Shown: positions 25,358 to 34,141, numbered from the stretch's first letter. The stretch is DNA of 64,000 nt from an uncultured Eubacteriales bacterium (GCA_934630515.1 CAKTVV010000006.1:1-64000); one strand, 5' to 3'. The notes: generated by a model not told the origin, from the letters alone. Numbers and translations are program-made.

Positions 25358-26524
25358 TTACGGCGTTTTGCCGTGCAATTCCATATAAAACCGCTCCCGC
25401 TCTGCCTGCACCGCCGGAGCGGTGTCTGTCAGCTGGGCATAACGAAAGAGGATAAATCCGTCCGCCTGCCGCTGCCGCAGCAGCTGCAGCTGCCGGGCGA
25501 GGATGTCGTGGCTTTCCGCCCATTCACCCTTGCCGTCCCCGGCATACTTGTCCTCCTCCAGACCCGCCTTATAGAGCGCCAGCCCCCCATAGAATGCCAG
25601 CCCCTCGTGACGGGGCAGGGCAAGCCACTCCTCCAGCACGGCGGGAAAGGGGCGGCTGCTGTGCTGAAACCCGGAATAGATCTGGGGACAGACATAGTCG
25701 ATATACCCCGGCTGGCGCATCCACAGCGCCACATCGGCGCACAGGGCTTCCCGGCAATAATCCAGCCGGGCAGCGGGACTGACCCCAAAGGGCTTGCCCC
25801 GTCCCCGGCACAGCCCGTACACCCCGCTGATGAGCGTGTCCACCTGCGCCCGCCGCCAATCGCCCACAGACATTCCGTCCGGGACGGCTTCAAAGCTCTC
25901 GGCGGCTGTGCTCATAGCGGCGGGGTAAAAGTAATCGTCAAAATGGATCCCGTCCACGGCGTAGCCGTCCAAAAGCTCCCGCACCCCGTCCAGCACCAGC
26001 GCCCGGGCGGCATCCGCCGCCGGATCGTAGTACCACACGCCGTTTTTCTCGAACCGGGGAATATCCGCCGCCCGGCTCTCCTCCCCGCCGAGCCGATAGG
26101 GATTGATCCACGCATGGAGCGCCAGCCCCCGGACATGCGCCGCCTCCACCGCATAGGCGAGGGGATCGAAGCCTGCCGCCAGCAGCCCTTCGGCGGATGC
26201 AGCCGCCGGATAGACCCGGGAGGCATAATAGGCATCCCCGTGCGCCCGCACATGGAAAAACACCGTATTCAGCCCCTGTGCCCGGCAGGTATCGAAAACA
26301 GCGTCCAGCTGTGTGCGTGCCTGCGCCGGGGCGGCGCCGTTCAACAGCCCGTCCAGCTCCAGATAGGACACCCAGACCCCCCGCATCTCCACGGGAGCGG
26401 TCGTCTCCCCGGCGGGAACGGGTGCCGCCGGCACAGAGCTTTCCGCCGCCGGAGCGCCGCAAGCGGTCAGCCCCGCCATCAGCACGATCAGCAGTCCGTT
26501 TTGCAAACAACGAATCCATCGCAT
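25358..26524 (-). CDS. family 10-like glycosylhydrolase lipoprotein (GHL10/DUF187)
   Basis: This 388-residue exported lipoprotein has the lipobox LTAC and a TIM-barrel domain of the GHL10 group: EMRGVWVSYLELD at the start, LNTVFFHVRAHGDAYY, LHAWINPYRL, and VDGIHFDDYFYP with the conserved acidic residues. Relatives act on cell-wall or capsule glycans, but the substrate is unproven. The ATG at 26524 is preferred because AGGAG immediately abuts the ATG at 26536. It is the first gene of the operon with the dockerin and cohesin genes and is preceded by a promoter overlapped by a perfect inverted repeat. Confidence 0.85.
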   Translation of the reverse strand: MRWIRCLQNGLLIVLMAGLTACGAPAAESSVPAAPVPAGETTAPVEMRGVWVSYLELDGLLNGAAPAQARTQLDAVFDTCRAQGLNTVFFHVRAHGDAYYASRVYPAAASAEGLLAAGFDPLAYAVEAAHVRGLALHAWINPYRLGGEESRAADIPRFEKNGVWYYDPAADAARALVLDGVRELLDGYAVDGIHFDDYFYPAAMSTAAESFEAVPDGMSVGDWRRAQVDTLISGVYGLCRGRGKPFGVSPAARLDYCREALCADVALWMRQPGYIDYVCPQIYSGFQHSSRPFPAVLEEWLALPRHEGLAFYGGLALYKAGLEEDKYAGDGKGEWAESHDILARQLQLLRQRQADGFILFRYAQLTDTAPAVQAERERFYMELHGKTP

Positions 26525-26541
26525 CGGCGTATACATCTCCT

Positions 26542-26570
26542 ATTGTACATACTTTGACCGAAAAGGTCAA
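26542..26570 (-). promoter_or_regulatory. sigma-A promoter with overlapping palindromic operator for the surface-protein operon
   Basis: On the minus strand TTGACC (26565-26570), a 17-base spacer and TACAAT (26542-26547). The -35 forms half of a perfect inverted repeat TTGACC-N5-GGTCAA (26554-26570) that fills the spacer, a position suited to repression. The regulator is unknown. Confidence 0.65.
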
Positions 26571-26595
26571 GTCTTGTCGCAATATTTGAGGGGAC

Positions 26596-26625
26596 TTTAC
26601 AGAGCTCGCTGACCTGTGCTATACT
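26596..26625 (+). promoter_or_regulatory. sigma-A promoter of the DUF1294 gene
   Basis: TTTACA (26596-26601), an 18-base spacer and TATACT (26620-26625), 31 bases before the ATG. It is divergent from the surface-protein operon promoter. Confidence 0.7.
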
Positions 26626-26656
26626 GGAATGTGAAACTCGGAAAGGAGCGTCCGCC

Positions 26657-26941
26657 ATGTCCCCTCTGTGCAAAGCACTGCTCATTTACATAGCCGTCCT
26701 GTCCCTGCTGGCGGTGCTGTACACCGCCGCCGATAAGCGCCGGGCGCAGACCCATCGCTGGCGGGTGCCGGAGGCGACCCTGTGGGGCATCGCCGCTCTG
26801 GGAGGCGCCGCCGCCATGTGGCTCACCATGCAGGCGATACGCCATAAGACCCGCCACCGCTCCTTCATGGTGGGGCTGCCGCTGCTGGCGCTCCTCCAGC
26901 TGGCGCTGCTGGTCTGGGCATACCCGCTGCTGAACCGTTAG
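26657..26941 (+). CDS. DUF1294 family small membrane protein
   Basis: This 94-residue protein has three hydrophobic segments (about 6-24, 41-60 and 71-90). The conserved core DKRRAQTHRWRVPEATLWGIAALGGAAAMWLTMQAIRHKT matches DUF1294, a short family whose function is unknown. AAGGAG precedes the ATG and a good promoter lies just upstream. It stands alone; the next gene has its own promoter. Confidence 0.88.
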   Translation: MSPLCKALLIYIAVLSLLAVLYTAADKRRAQTHRWRVPEATLWGIAALGGAAAMWLTMQAIRHKTRHRSFMVGLPLLALLQLALLVWAYPLLNR

Positions 26942-27015
26942 AGGCGCCCGGATACGACGGATTTCGTCAAAATGGCAAAAATTTGGATTTTTTGCTTTTT
27001 TTACCAAATCGAGGG

Positions 27016-27044
27016 TTGACATTTATATCTTTCGGTGCTAAAAT
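27016..27044 (+). promoter_or_regulatory. sigma-A promoter of the DUF6514-type gene
   Basis: A perfect TTGACA (27016-27021), a 17-base spacer and TAAAAT (27039-27044). A perfect 11-bp inverted repeat begins three bases after the -10. Confidence 0.8.
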
Positions 27045-27046
27045 CC

Positions 27047-27073
27047 AAAAGTGTGAAAATTATTCACACTTTT
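27047..27073 (+). promoter_or_regulatory. perfect 11-bp inverted repeat over the transcription start
   Basis: AAAAGTGTGAA (27047-27057) and TTCACACTTTT (27063-27073) flank AATTA. The repeat covers the expected start point, so it could be a repressor site or a 5' hairpin in the message; the trailing T-run could also make it an attenuator. Confidence 0.6.
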
Positions 27074-27100
27074 TTAACAATTGCAGGGAGGATGGATACT

Positions 27101-27367
27101 ATGAGCGAGGAATCAGGACAGGGCGGAGAGATCGAGCGATTACGAGTGGCGGTGCTGTGCGGGCCATGCGAGACCCCGGGCGCACCGCCGGAAACGGTGT
27201 ACGGATTACAGGTCGAAACAAGCTCCGATTGCTGGCACTGGCAGGATCTGAGCGAGAAGCGGCAGCGGGTCGAGGACCTGGCGCAGCAGCTACAGACCCT
27301 CTGTCCGGAGCCATGCCACGTCGAGGACATTGTGCGGGATTTCGTTGTGGAGCAATATTTGCCCTGA
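27101..27367 (+). CDS. small DUF6514-like protein
   Basis: This 88-residue soluble protein resembles short clostridial DUF6514 proteins: a YGLQVE strand, a middle helix with EKRQRVEDLAQQLQTL, and the ending CHVEDIVRDFVVEQYL. The function is unknown. GGGAGG is nine bases before the ATG at 27101; an ATG nine bases upstream abuts the site and is rejected. The gene is isolated between a strong promoter with a palindromic start region and a 22-bp terminator, so it is an independently regulated single gene. The family assignment is from memory of its pattern. Confidence 0.6.
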   Translation: MSEESGQGGEIERLRVAVLCGPCETPGAPPETVYGLQVETSSDCWHWQDLSEKRQRVEDLAQQLQTLCPEPCHVEDIVRDFVVEQYLP

Positions 27368-27372
27368 GACCG

Positions 27373-27437
27373 TCTGTCCGAGCAAGCACGTTTTACCCAT
27401 GCGGGAGAAAATGTGCTTGCTCGGACAGATGTTTTTT
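27373..27437 (+). terminator. long-stem terminator of the DUF6514-like gene
   Basis: A 22-bp stem with one mismatch (27373-27394 with 27408-27429; GTCCGAGCAAGCAC...) and a 13-base loop is followed by TTTTTT (27432-27437). Confidence 0.9.
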
Positions 27438-27448
27438 CAGGAAAAACC

Positions 27449-27477
27449 TTGCGTTTGTCCCATATATATGGTATAAT
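27449..27477 (+). promoter_or_regulatory. sigma-A promoter of nrdR
   Basis: TTGCGT (27449-27454), a 17-base spacer and a perfect TATAAT (27472-27477), 46 bases before the ATG. Confidence 0.7.
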
Positions 27478-27522
27478 GCGGTACAAATATAACGGTTTGT
27501 AAAAAAAGGAGGCGTTCCGCCG

Positions 27523-27990
27523 ATGAAATGTCCCTATTGCGGCTATATAGAGAGCCGGGTGATCGATTCCCGTCCCGCCGACGAGGGCAGCCGGATCCGG
27601 CGCCGGCGGGAATGTCTGCAATGCGGCAAGCGGTTCACCACCTATGAGATCATCGAGAGCCTGCCCATCGTGGTGGTGAAAAAGGATCGATCCCGGGAGC
27701 CCTTTGACCGGCAGAAGCTGCTCAACGGGCTGCTGCGTGCCTGCGAAAAGCGCCCGGTACCGCTGGAGCGGCTGGAGCGGGCGGTGGACGACATCGAGAC
27801 GCAGATCCAAAACTCGCTGGAGCGGGAGGTGCCCACCACCAAGATCGGAGAATATGTGATGGAGCAGCTCATTCATATCGACGATGTGGCGTACATTCGC
27901 TTTGCGTCGGTCTATCGGCAGTTTAAGGACATCGAATCCTTCCACGAGGCCATCCGCAAGCTGATGGACGAGGAGGACAAAAAAGGATAA
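27523..27990 (+). CDS. nrdR: transcriptional repressor NrdR
   Basis: NrdR senses dATP/ATP and represses ribonucleotide reductase genes. The 155-residue protein has the N-terminal zinc ribbon CPYCG...CLQCGKRFTTYE (cysteines 3, 6, 31 and 34) and an ATP-cone domain (VVVKKDRSREPFDRQKLLNGLLRACEKRPV onward). Length and motifs are full. AAGGAGG is ahead of the ATG. It is a single-gene unit between its own promoter and terminator. No ribonucleotide reductase gene lies in this window, so its targets are elsewhere. Confidence 0.97.
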   Translation: MKCPYCGYIESRVIDSRPADEGSRIRRRRECLQCGKRFTTYEIIESLPIVVVKKDRSREPFDRQKLLNGLLRACEKRPVPLERLERAVDDIETQIQNSLEREVPTTKIGEYVMEQLIHIDDVAYIRFASVYRQFKDIESFHEAIRKLMDEEDKKG

Positions 27991-27998
27991 AAACACGG

Positions 27999-28035
27999 GC
28001 GGCTGTTTTACACTTGCAGTAAAACAGCCGCTTTT
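27999..28035 (+). terminator. terminator of nrdR
   Basis: A perfect 13-bp stem GCGGCTGTTTTAC (27999-28011) with 28019-28031, followed by TTTT. Confidence 0.88.
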
Positions 28036-28059
28036 CGGGGTCAGTATAAGGAGACGGAT

Positions 28060-29976
28060 ATGGCACGGCTGGCAGTACAACAACTGGATAAGTATTTCGG
28101 TGAACGGGCGCTGTTTACCGGGCTGAGCTTCGAGATCGGAGACAGCGATAAAATCGGATTGGTGGGCGACAACGGCTGCGGCAAGACCACCCTGCTGCGC
28201 ATCCTCATGGGGCAGGAGCCGGCGGACGGCGGCGAGGTGGTGAAATACCGGGACACGGTCATCGGCTATATGGAGCAGCACACCTGCCGGGACGGTGCCC
28301 ACACCCTGTGGGACGAGGTGGAGAGCGTATTCGCTCCGGTGATGGCGGTGGAGCGGGAGCTGAACGCCGTCAACGCCCGGCTGGAGCAAGGCGAAGCCGC
28401 CCCCGCCCTCATCGAGCAGCAGCAGACTCTGCGGGAGCGGCTGGAGCGTATGGGCGGCTTGTACTATAAGAGCCGGGTGCGGGCGACGCTGCTGGGGCTG
28501 GGCTTTGAGGAGCGGCAGTTTGCCACCCCCGTGGGGGTGCTGTCCGGCGGACAGCGCAGCAAGGTCGCCATGGGACGGCTGCTGCTGGCGGATACCAATC
28601 TGCTGCTGCTGGACGAGCCGACGAACCATCTGGATATCCCTTCGGTGGAATGGCTGGAGGAATACATCGCCGCCTATTCCGGCGCCGTGGTGGTGATCTC
28701 CCACGACCGGTATTTCCTCGATAAAGTCACCACCCGCACCATGGAGCTGAAGAGCGGGCGGCTTTATTGCACCGCCGGCAATTATTCCGCTCATCGGGAA
28801 AAGCGGAAAAAGGATCGGGAGATTGAGGAAAAGCACTATCGCTCCGCCCAGCAGGAGATCAAGCGGCTGGAGGACAACATCACCCTGCTCAAGCAATGGA
28901 ACCGGGAAAAAAGCATCAAGCAGGCGGAGAGCCGGGAAAAACGAGTGGAGCGGCTGAAGGCCGAGGTGATCGCCCCGGAGGAGGCGGATAAGAGCATCCG
29001 CTTCCAGTTCGCCGCCGCTCAGGTCAGCGGCAACGAGGTGCTGACCGCCGAGGGGCTGTCCATGGGCTTTGACGGCAAGGAGCTGTTCCACGGCGCCGAG
29101 CTGCAGCTGCGGCGGGGGGAGCGGGTATTTCTGCTGGGGCCCAACGGCTGCGGCAAGACCACTCTCCTGAAAATACTCTGCGGGCAGCTGCCGCCCGCCG
29201 CCGGCTATGTGCGGCTGGGCGCCAAGGTCTCCATCGGCTACTACGATCAGGTACAGCAGGGGCTGGACTATCAAAAGACCGCCCTGCAGGAGCTGTGGGA
29301 CGCCTATCCGAAGAAGACCGAAACGGAGATCCGCAGCGCTATGGCGGCATTTCTGTTCCGGGGGGACGCCGTGTATAAGACCATCGGGGTCATGAGCGGC
29401 GGCGAACGGGCACGGCTGCTGCTGCTGAAGCTGATGCTGGCGGGGGATAACCTGCTGCTGCTGGATGAGCCGACGAACCATCTGGACATTGCCTCCCGTG
29501 AGGCGCTGGAGGAGGCGCTGTCTGGCTATGACGGCACCATCCTGGCGGTGTCCCACGACCGATATTTCATCAACCGCATGGCGACCCGGGTAGCGGAGCT
29601 GCGCCCGGAGGGGGTCACCGCCGCCGGCAACGATTACGACGCCTACACCGCCGCCCGTCAGCGTGCCGCCGCTGCGGCGGACAAGCCGCCGGACAGCAAG
29701 GCGGGCGCCGGCGGCGCCGACTACAAACAGCGCAAGGAGCGGGAGAGCACCCTAAGGCGGCTGCGCACCGCCGCCGCCCGTGCCGAGGCGGAAACGGCAC
29801 AGCTGGAGCAGGAGATCGCCGCTTTGGAGACGGAGATCGCCGCCCCGGAGACGGCGGCGGATTTTGCGGCGCTGTCCGCCCTCACCGCCCGGCTGGAGGA
29901 GAAGAACGCCGCTCTGGAGGACGCCATGGAGCGCTGGGCGCAGGCACAGGAGCAGCTGGAGAGCGCCGAGAGCTGA
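28060..29976 (+). CDS. ABC-F family ATPase (YdiF/Uup-like) with C-terminal coiled coil
   Basis: This soluble ABC-F protein probably acts on the ribosome, as ABC-F proteins do in translation or antibiotic protection. The 638-residue protein has two ATPase domains: Walker A GDNGCGKTT (about 36-44) and GPNGCGKTT (about 356-364), signatures LSGGQ and MSGGE, and two LLLDEPTNHLD Walker B motifs. An inter-domain linker rich in Lys/Arg/Glu lies between them, and a C-terminal Ala/Glu-rich coiled coil runs from about 540. There is no membrane domain. AAGGAG precedes the ATG. It has no dedicated promoter after the nrdR terminator that I can define. Confidence 0.92.
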   Translation: MARLAVQQLDKYFGERALFTGLSFEIGDSDKIGLVGDNGCGKTTLLRILMGQEPADGGEVVKYRDTVIGYMEQHTCRDGAHTLWDEVESVFAPVMAVERELNAVNARLEQGEAAPALIEQQQTLRERLERMGGLYYKSRVRATLLGLGFEERQFATPVGVLSGGQRSKVAMGRLLLADTNLLLLDEPTNHLDIPSVEWLEEYIAAYSGAVVVISHDRYFLDKVTTRTMELKSGRLYCTAGNYSAHREKRKKDREIEEKHYRSAQQEIKRLEDNITLLKQWNREKSIKQAESREKRVERLKAEVIAPEEADKSIRFQFAAAQVSGNEVLTAEGLSMGFDGKELFHGAELQLRRGERVFLLGPNGCGKTTLLKILCGQLPPAAGYVRLGAKVSIGYYDQVQQGLDYQKTALQELWDAYPKKTETEIRSAMAAFLFRGDAVYKTIGVMSGGERARLLLLKLMLAGDNLLLLDEPTNHLDIASREALEEALSGYDGTILAVSHDRYFINRMATRVAELRPEGVTAAGNDYDAYTAARQRAAAAADKPPDSKAGAGGADYKQRKERESTLRRLRTAAARAEAETAQLEQEIAALETEIAAPETAADFAALSALTARLEEKNAALEDAMERWAQAQEQLESAES

Positions 29977-30131
29977 CATCCTTTCGGCGGGCGGCGCCGC
30001 ACCTCTGTGCAGCGCCCACCGGCAAGCCGGCAGCCGCCGGCGGACACGCCCCGCCGGCCCTGGCAGGGAAAGCCCCCGCAGACCAGCCACTGCCCCACAC
30101 CGCCGCCCATCCGGGTGCGGAAAAATTTTTC

Positions 30132-30160
30132 TTGTGTTGGAGACGGCGGTGTGATACAAT
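30132..30160 (+). promoter_or_regulatory. sigma-A promoter of typA
   Basis: TTGTGT (30132-30137), a 17-base spacer and TACAAT (30155-30160), 49 bases before the ATG. The 230-base gap before typA holds no gene that I can see. Confidence 0.6.
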
Positions 30161-30208
30161 AAGAAAGTTGTCGAAAAAGAACTCTGTGATAGATAGGAAG
30201 CGACCGAT

Positions 30209-32038
30209 ATGGGTACAAGAGAAAATTTACGGAATGTCGCCATCATCGCCCACGTAGACCACGGCAAGACCACGCTGGTGGATCAGCTGCTGCGGCAGAG
30301 CGGCATTTTCCGTGCCAACGAGCAGGTGGCGGAGCGGGTCATGGACTCCAACGATCTGGAGCGGGAGCGGGGCATCACCATCCTGTCCAAGAACACCTCT
30401 GTCCATTATAACGGCACCAAAATCAACATCGTGGACACCCCCGGCCACGCCGATTTCGGCGGCGAGGTGGAGCGCATCCTGATGATGGTGGACGGTGTGC
30501 TGCTGCTGGTGGATGCATTCGAGGGCTGTATGCCCCAGACCCGGTTCGTGCTGAAAAAAGCGCTGGGGCTGGGCAAGCGCCCGGTGGTGGTCATCAACAA
30601 GATCGACCGGGACGGCGCCCGCCCCGCCGAGGTCATCGACGAGCTGCTGGATCTGTTCATCGAGCTGGGCGCCGACGAGGATCAGCTGGATTTCCCGGTG
30701 GTGTATGCCTCCGGACGGGACGGCTACGCCTCTCTGGATCCGGACGCCCGCTCCGGGGATATGCGCCCGCTGTTTGAGGCGATCCTGAAATACGTGCCCG
30801 CCCCCCAGGGGGATCTGGAGGGACCGCTGCAGATCCTGTTCTCCAACATCGACTATGACGATTACACCGGACGCATCGGCGTAGGGCGTGTGGAGCGGGG
30901 CGAGGTGCACACCGGGCAGATGGTGACCCTGTGCAAACGGGACGGCACCACCCACAATGTGCGCATCGGCAAGCTGTATCAGTTCGAGGGTCTGCGCCGG
31001 ACGGAATGCGAGCAAGCGGCGCTGGGCGATCTGATCGCCGTCACCGGCATCGCCGATCTGAACATCGGCGAGACCGCCTGCGATCCGGAGCATATCGAGC
31101 CGCTGCCTTTTGTGCACATCGACGAGCCCACCATCTCCATGAATTTCATGGTCAACAACAGCCCCTTTGCCGGGCAGGACGGCAAGTTCGTCACCTCCCG
31201 GAATCTGCGGGACCGCCTGTTCAAGGAGGTGGAGACCAACGTCAGCATGCGGGTGGAGGAGACCGACACCACCGATAGCTTTAAGGTGTCCGGCCGGGGC
31301 GAGCTGAGCCTGTCCATCCTCATCGAGACCATGCGGCGGCAGGGCTACGAGTTTGCCGTCAGCCGTCCTCAGGTCATCTACAAGGAGGACAAGGACGGTC
31401 ATCTACTGGAACCCATGGAGCTGCTGGTCATCGAGGTGCCGGAGCAGTATGTGGGCGCCGTGATGGAGAAGCTGGGCTCCCGCAAGGCGGAGATCGTCAA
31501 CATGGGCACCCGGGATACCGGCATGAGCCATCTGGAATTCCGCATCCCCGCCCGGGGGCTGATGGGCTATCGGCAGCAGTTCCTGACCGATACCAACGGC
31601 AACGGCATCATGAACAGCGTCTTTGACGGCTATGAGCCGTATAAGGGGGACATTCCCCAGCGGGTGCAGGGCTCGCTGGTGGTGCACGAGACCGGCGAGA
31701 CCTGCGGCTATGGGCTGTGGAATGCGCAGGATCGGGGCGCCCTGTTTGTGGGTCCCGGCGTGCCGGTATACGAGGGCATGATCGTAGGCGAATCGCCCAA
31801 GGACGAGGACATTGTGGTCAACGTGTGCAAGAAAAAGCACGTCACCAACACCCGTGCCTCCGGCTCGGACGAGGCGCTGAGGCTGGTACCGCCCACCATC
31901 CTCAGCCTGGAGCAGTCGCTGGAATTCATCAACGACGACGAGCTGGTGGAGGTCACCCCCAAGAATATTCGCCTGCGCAAGCGCATTCTGTCCAAGGAGC
32001 TGCGCATGAAAGCGGAGGCTCGGAAGAAAAAAGGATAA
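30209..32038 (+). CDS. typA: translational GTPase TypA/BipA
   Basis: BipA is a ribosome-binding GTPase related to EF-G, needed for ribosome assembly and stress growth. The 609-residue protein has G1 AHVDHGKTT (about 13-21), the switch motif RERGITI, G3 DTPGHADFGGEVER, G4 NKID, then beta-barrel, EF-G-like and the BipA-specific C-terminal domains (ARGLMGYRQQFLTDTNGNGIMNSVF). It ends in a Lys/Arg-rich tail. AGGAAG precedes the ATG. It is a housekeeping gene with its own promoter and terminator. Confidence 0.97.
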   Translation: MGTRENLRNVAIIAHVDHGKTTLVDQLLRQSGIFRANEQVAERVMDSNDLERERGITILSKNTSVHYNGTKINIVDTPGHADFGGEVERILMMVDGVLLLVDAFEGCMPQTRFVLKKALGLGKRPVVVINKIDRDGARPAEVIDELLDLFIELGADEDQLDFPVVYASGRDGYASLDPDARSGDMRPLFEAILKYVPAPQGDLEGPLQILFSNIDYDDYTGRIGVGRVERGEVHTGQMVTLCKRDGTTHNVRIGKLYQFEGLRRTECEQAALGDLIAVTGIADLNIGETACDPEHIEPLPFVHIDEPTISMNFMVNNSPFAGQDGKFVTSRNLRDRLFKEVETNVSMRVEETDTTDSFKVSGRGELSLSILIETMRRQGYEFAVSRPQVIYKEDKDGHLLEPMELLVIEVPEQYVGAVMEKLGSRKAEIVNMGTRDTGMSHLEFRIPARGLMGYRQQFLTDTNGNGIMNSVFDGYEPYKGDIPQRVQGSLVVHETGETCGYGLWNAQDRGALFVGPGVPVYEGMIVGESPKDEDIVVNVCKKKHVTNTRASGSDEALRLVPPTILSLEQSLEFINDDELVEVTPKNIRLRKRILSKELRMKAEARKKKG

Positions 32039-32045
32039 GGCATAC

Positions 32046-32086
32046 GGGGGACATCGGCGGTTTGGCGGTGTCCCCCTCTGCTTTTT
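32046..32086 (+). terminator. terminator of typA
   Basis: GGGGGACA (32046-32053) pairs with TGTCCCCC (32069-32076) and is followed by TCTGCTTTTT. Confidence 0.8.
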
Positions 32087-32127
32087 CGCTGCCCGTATTC
32101 CCGTATCGGTAAAGGAGTGGTTCGATC

Positions 32128-33033
32128 ATGTGTAAACGTCTGGCTGCCATCCTGCTGACCGGGCTTTTCCTGTTCGCCTGCACTGCCTGCGGCAAGGATG
32201 CCGCCGACAGCTCCGCCCCCGCCGCCACACTGCCGCCCTTGCCTACGACCACCACAGCCGCCAGTACCCCTGCGGCATCCGCCACAACGACGACATCCGC
32301 TCCGGCGGCGACCACGACCACCACCGCCCGGCAGACGGTGCGGATCACCATCCCCGAGGGCATGACACTGACCCAGATCTTCAAAAAGCTGGAGGAGCAG
32401 GGCGTCTGCTCTTTCGATGCACTGCTGCAGACGGCGGAAAGCTACGATTACAGCTATTATCCGCTGATCGCCGCCCGTCCGGACAACACCCGGGCGTTTC
32501 GGCTGGAGGGGTATCTGTATCCGGATACCTACGATTTCTATAAAAACGAGCCGCCTCAGGACGCCATCGGACGGTTTCTGCGGGTGACGGAGCAGCGGAT
32601 CACCGCCGCCGACCGCAGCCGGGCACAGGCCATGGGCTATTCGGTCGATCAGATCCTCACCATCGCCTCCATCATCGAAAAGGAGGGCTCCAATCCGGCG
32701 CAGGTGGCAACGATCGCCTCGGTCATCTACAACCGGCTGAAAGCGCATATGCCGCTGCAGATGGATTCCGGCATCACCTACATCGAAAGCCGGGTGAAGC
32801 CCTATATCTCCGGGGATCAAAACCGGTACAACAGTCTCTATAATATGTATAAGTGCAGCGGTCTGCCCGCCGGTCCCATCGGCAATCCGGGCAAGACCAC
32901 CATTCAGGCGGCGCTGCACCCGGCAGAGACCGACTATCTCTATTTCTGCCACGATCAAAGCGCCAACTATTATTATGCCGCCACCTACGAGGAGCATCAG
33001 GAAAATCTGAAAAAAGCCGGACTGACGGCATAA
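32128..33033 (+). CDS. mltG: endolytic transglycosylase MltG, lipoprotein form
   Basis: MltG cuts nascent glycan strands in the membrane-proximal peptidoglycan. The 301-residue protein has a signal with a likely lipid-modified Cys21, a Thr/Ala/Pro-rich spacer (about 25-68), a LysM-like segment (RITIPEGMTLTQIFKKLEEQG), and the YceG domain with IASIIEKEG (catalytic Glu about 184) and the late motif YKCSGLPAGPIGNPG. Most MltG proteins use a membrane helix rather than a lipoprotein anchor. AAAGGAG precedes the ATG. Confidence 0.93.
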   Translation: MCKRLAAILLTGLFLFACTACGKDAADSSAPAATLPPLPTTTTAASTPAASATTTTSAPAATTTTTARQTVRITIPEGMTLTQIFKKLEEQGVCSFDALLQTAESYDYSYYPLIAARPDNTRAFRLEGYLYPDTYDFYKNEPPQDAIGRFLRVTEQRITAADRSRAQAMGYSVDQILTIASIIEKEGSNPAQVATIASVIYNRLKAHMPLQMDSGITYIESRVKPYISGDQNRYNSLYNMYKCSGLPAGPIGNPGKTTIQAALHPAETDYLYFCHDQSANYYYAATYEEHQENLKKAGLTA

Positions 33034-33112
33034 AACCTCCGCCGGGCGAGCCGCATTCCCCCGGCGCAGCCGAAAGCACCGCCGGGAAGCACCGCCGGAA
33101 ACCGCATAACAG

Positions 33113-33152
33113 AAAACACGAGCGCCGGTCATACGATCGGCGCTCGTGTTTT
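33113..33152. terminator. bidirectional terminator between mltG and the AraC regulator
   Basis: A perfect 15-bp stem AAAACACGAGCGCCG (33113-33127) with 33138-33152. The A-run and T-run at the stem base let it work on both strands for the two converging genes. Confidence 0.85.
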
Positions 33153-33187
33153 CGTATCGTTCGGCTTTCGGCATATACCGACGCCCC

Positions 33188-34093
33188 TCACTGCTCCGTT
33201 TCCGGGGGGAGCATAGCCTTCAGGGAGGTCATATACTCCGAGGGAGTCATCCCGGCGATCTGCTTAAAATGCCGGGAAAAATAGTGGACGGAGGAATAGC
33301 CCAGGATCTGGGAGATCTCCGTGAAATTGTGCTGCTTCTCCCGCATGAGGATCTTCGCCCGGCTGATCTTCAGCTCCTGATAATACCGGCTCACCCCGTA
33401 GCCCACCCGGTTCTGGAACAGCTTTTGCAGGGTGGACTTGCTGACGCAAAATTCCTGACACAGCTGCTCCATCGTCACATTGTCCGCCACATGCTTTTCC
33501 AGATAGCTGCATACCCCCTGCAGCAGCGTGTCGCTCTTGCTCTCCTGCATCGCCCGCAGCAGCATGGGCTCCTGGGCCTGCTGGCGGCGGTTGCGGCGGA
33601 TGAGGTCAATGAGGATCTGCTCCAGATACAGCTGCACCATCTGCTCGCTGCCGAATACCGCATCCTCCCGCCGCTTGAGCTGGGGGACGATCACATCCCC
33701 CAGCGGACTGGAAAAGGCATTCTTCGCCTCCACCACGATCTCTGCCATCCGCTCCCGCTCCCGCTGGTTGCAGACGATGGGGCGTCCCGCCAGCCCATAC
33801 AGCGCCGGGCAGTCGCTGGAAAAGGAGATGATAAAGGAGTTGACCGTGCCGCTCTGCCCGCAGCGGATGTTGTGATATTCCATGGGCTTATGCAGGAACA
33901 GCGATCCGGCGGGCAGCTCCAGCTCCCGGTTGCCGGCGGTGATGACCGCCTCCCCCTTGTCGGCGTACACCAGCTCCCAGAAATCGTGCACCTCCCCCGC
34001 AAAGGAAAAATCGATGGGATATTCATAATAATGCACCGATATGACGGACTGCACGTTGACCGCCCGCTCCATCACCGTGTGGATATATTCCAT
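33188..34093 (-). CDS. AraC family transcriptional regulator
   Basis: This 301-residue regulator has an N-terminal cupin-like sensor (HDFWELVYADKGEAVITAG, LPAGSLFLHKPMEYHNIR) and a C-terminal AraC double helix-turn-helix (about 200-295: VTMEQLCQEFCVSKSTLQKLFQ and NFTEISQILGYSSVHYFSRHFKQIAGMTPSEY). The ligand is probably a sugar. It is divergent from an aldose-epimerase gene, the likely target. Repeats of ATCCGTTTTT type lie between the two genes. GGGAGGTGAGCG precedes the ATG. Confidence 0.93.
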   Translation of the reverse strand: MEYIHTVMERAVNVQSVISVHYYEYPIDFSFAGEVHDFWELVYADKGEAVITAGNRELELPAGSLFLHKPMEYHNIRCGQSGTVNSFIISFSSDCPALYGLAGRPIVCNQRERERMAEIVVEAKNAFSSPLGDVIVPQLKRREDAVFGSEQMVQLYLEQILIDLIRRNRRQQAQEPMLLRAMQESKSDTLLQGVCSYLEKHVADNVTMEQLCQEFCVSKSTLQKLFQNRVGYGVSRYYQELKISRAKILMREKQHNFTEISQILGYSSVHYFSRHFKQIAGMTPSEYMTSLKAMLPPETEQ

Positions 34094-34112
34094 GATCGCT
34101 CACCTCCCGTTT

Positions 34113-34141
34113 ATCATACCGGCTTTTTTCAAAAAAATCAA
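34113..34141 (-). promoter_or_regulatory. sigma-A promoter of the AraC gene
   Basis: On the minus strand TTGATT (34136-34141), a 17-base spacer and TATGAT (34113-34118). Confidence 0.6.

Noticed and set aside
27064..29556. 830-codon minus-strand open frame opposite nrdR and the ABC-F gene
   Set aside because: Antisense to conserved genes and crossing a strong terminator and promoters; no plausible start.
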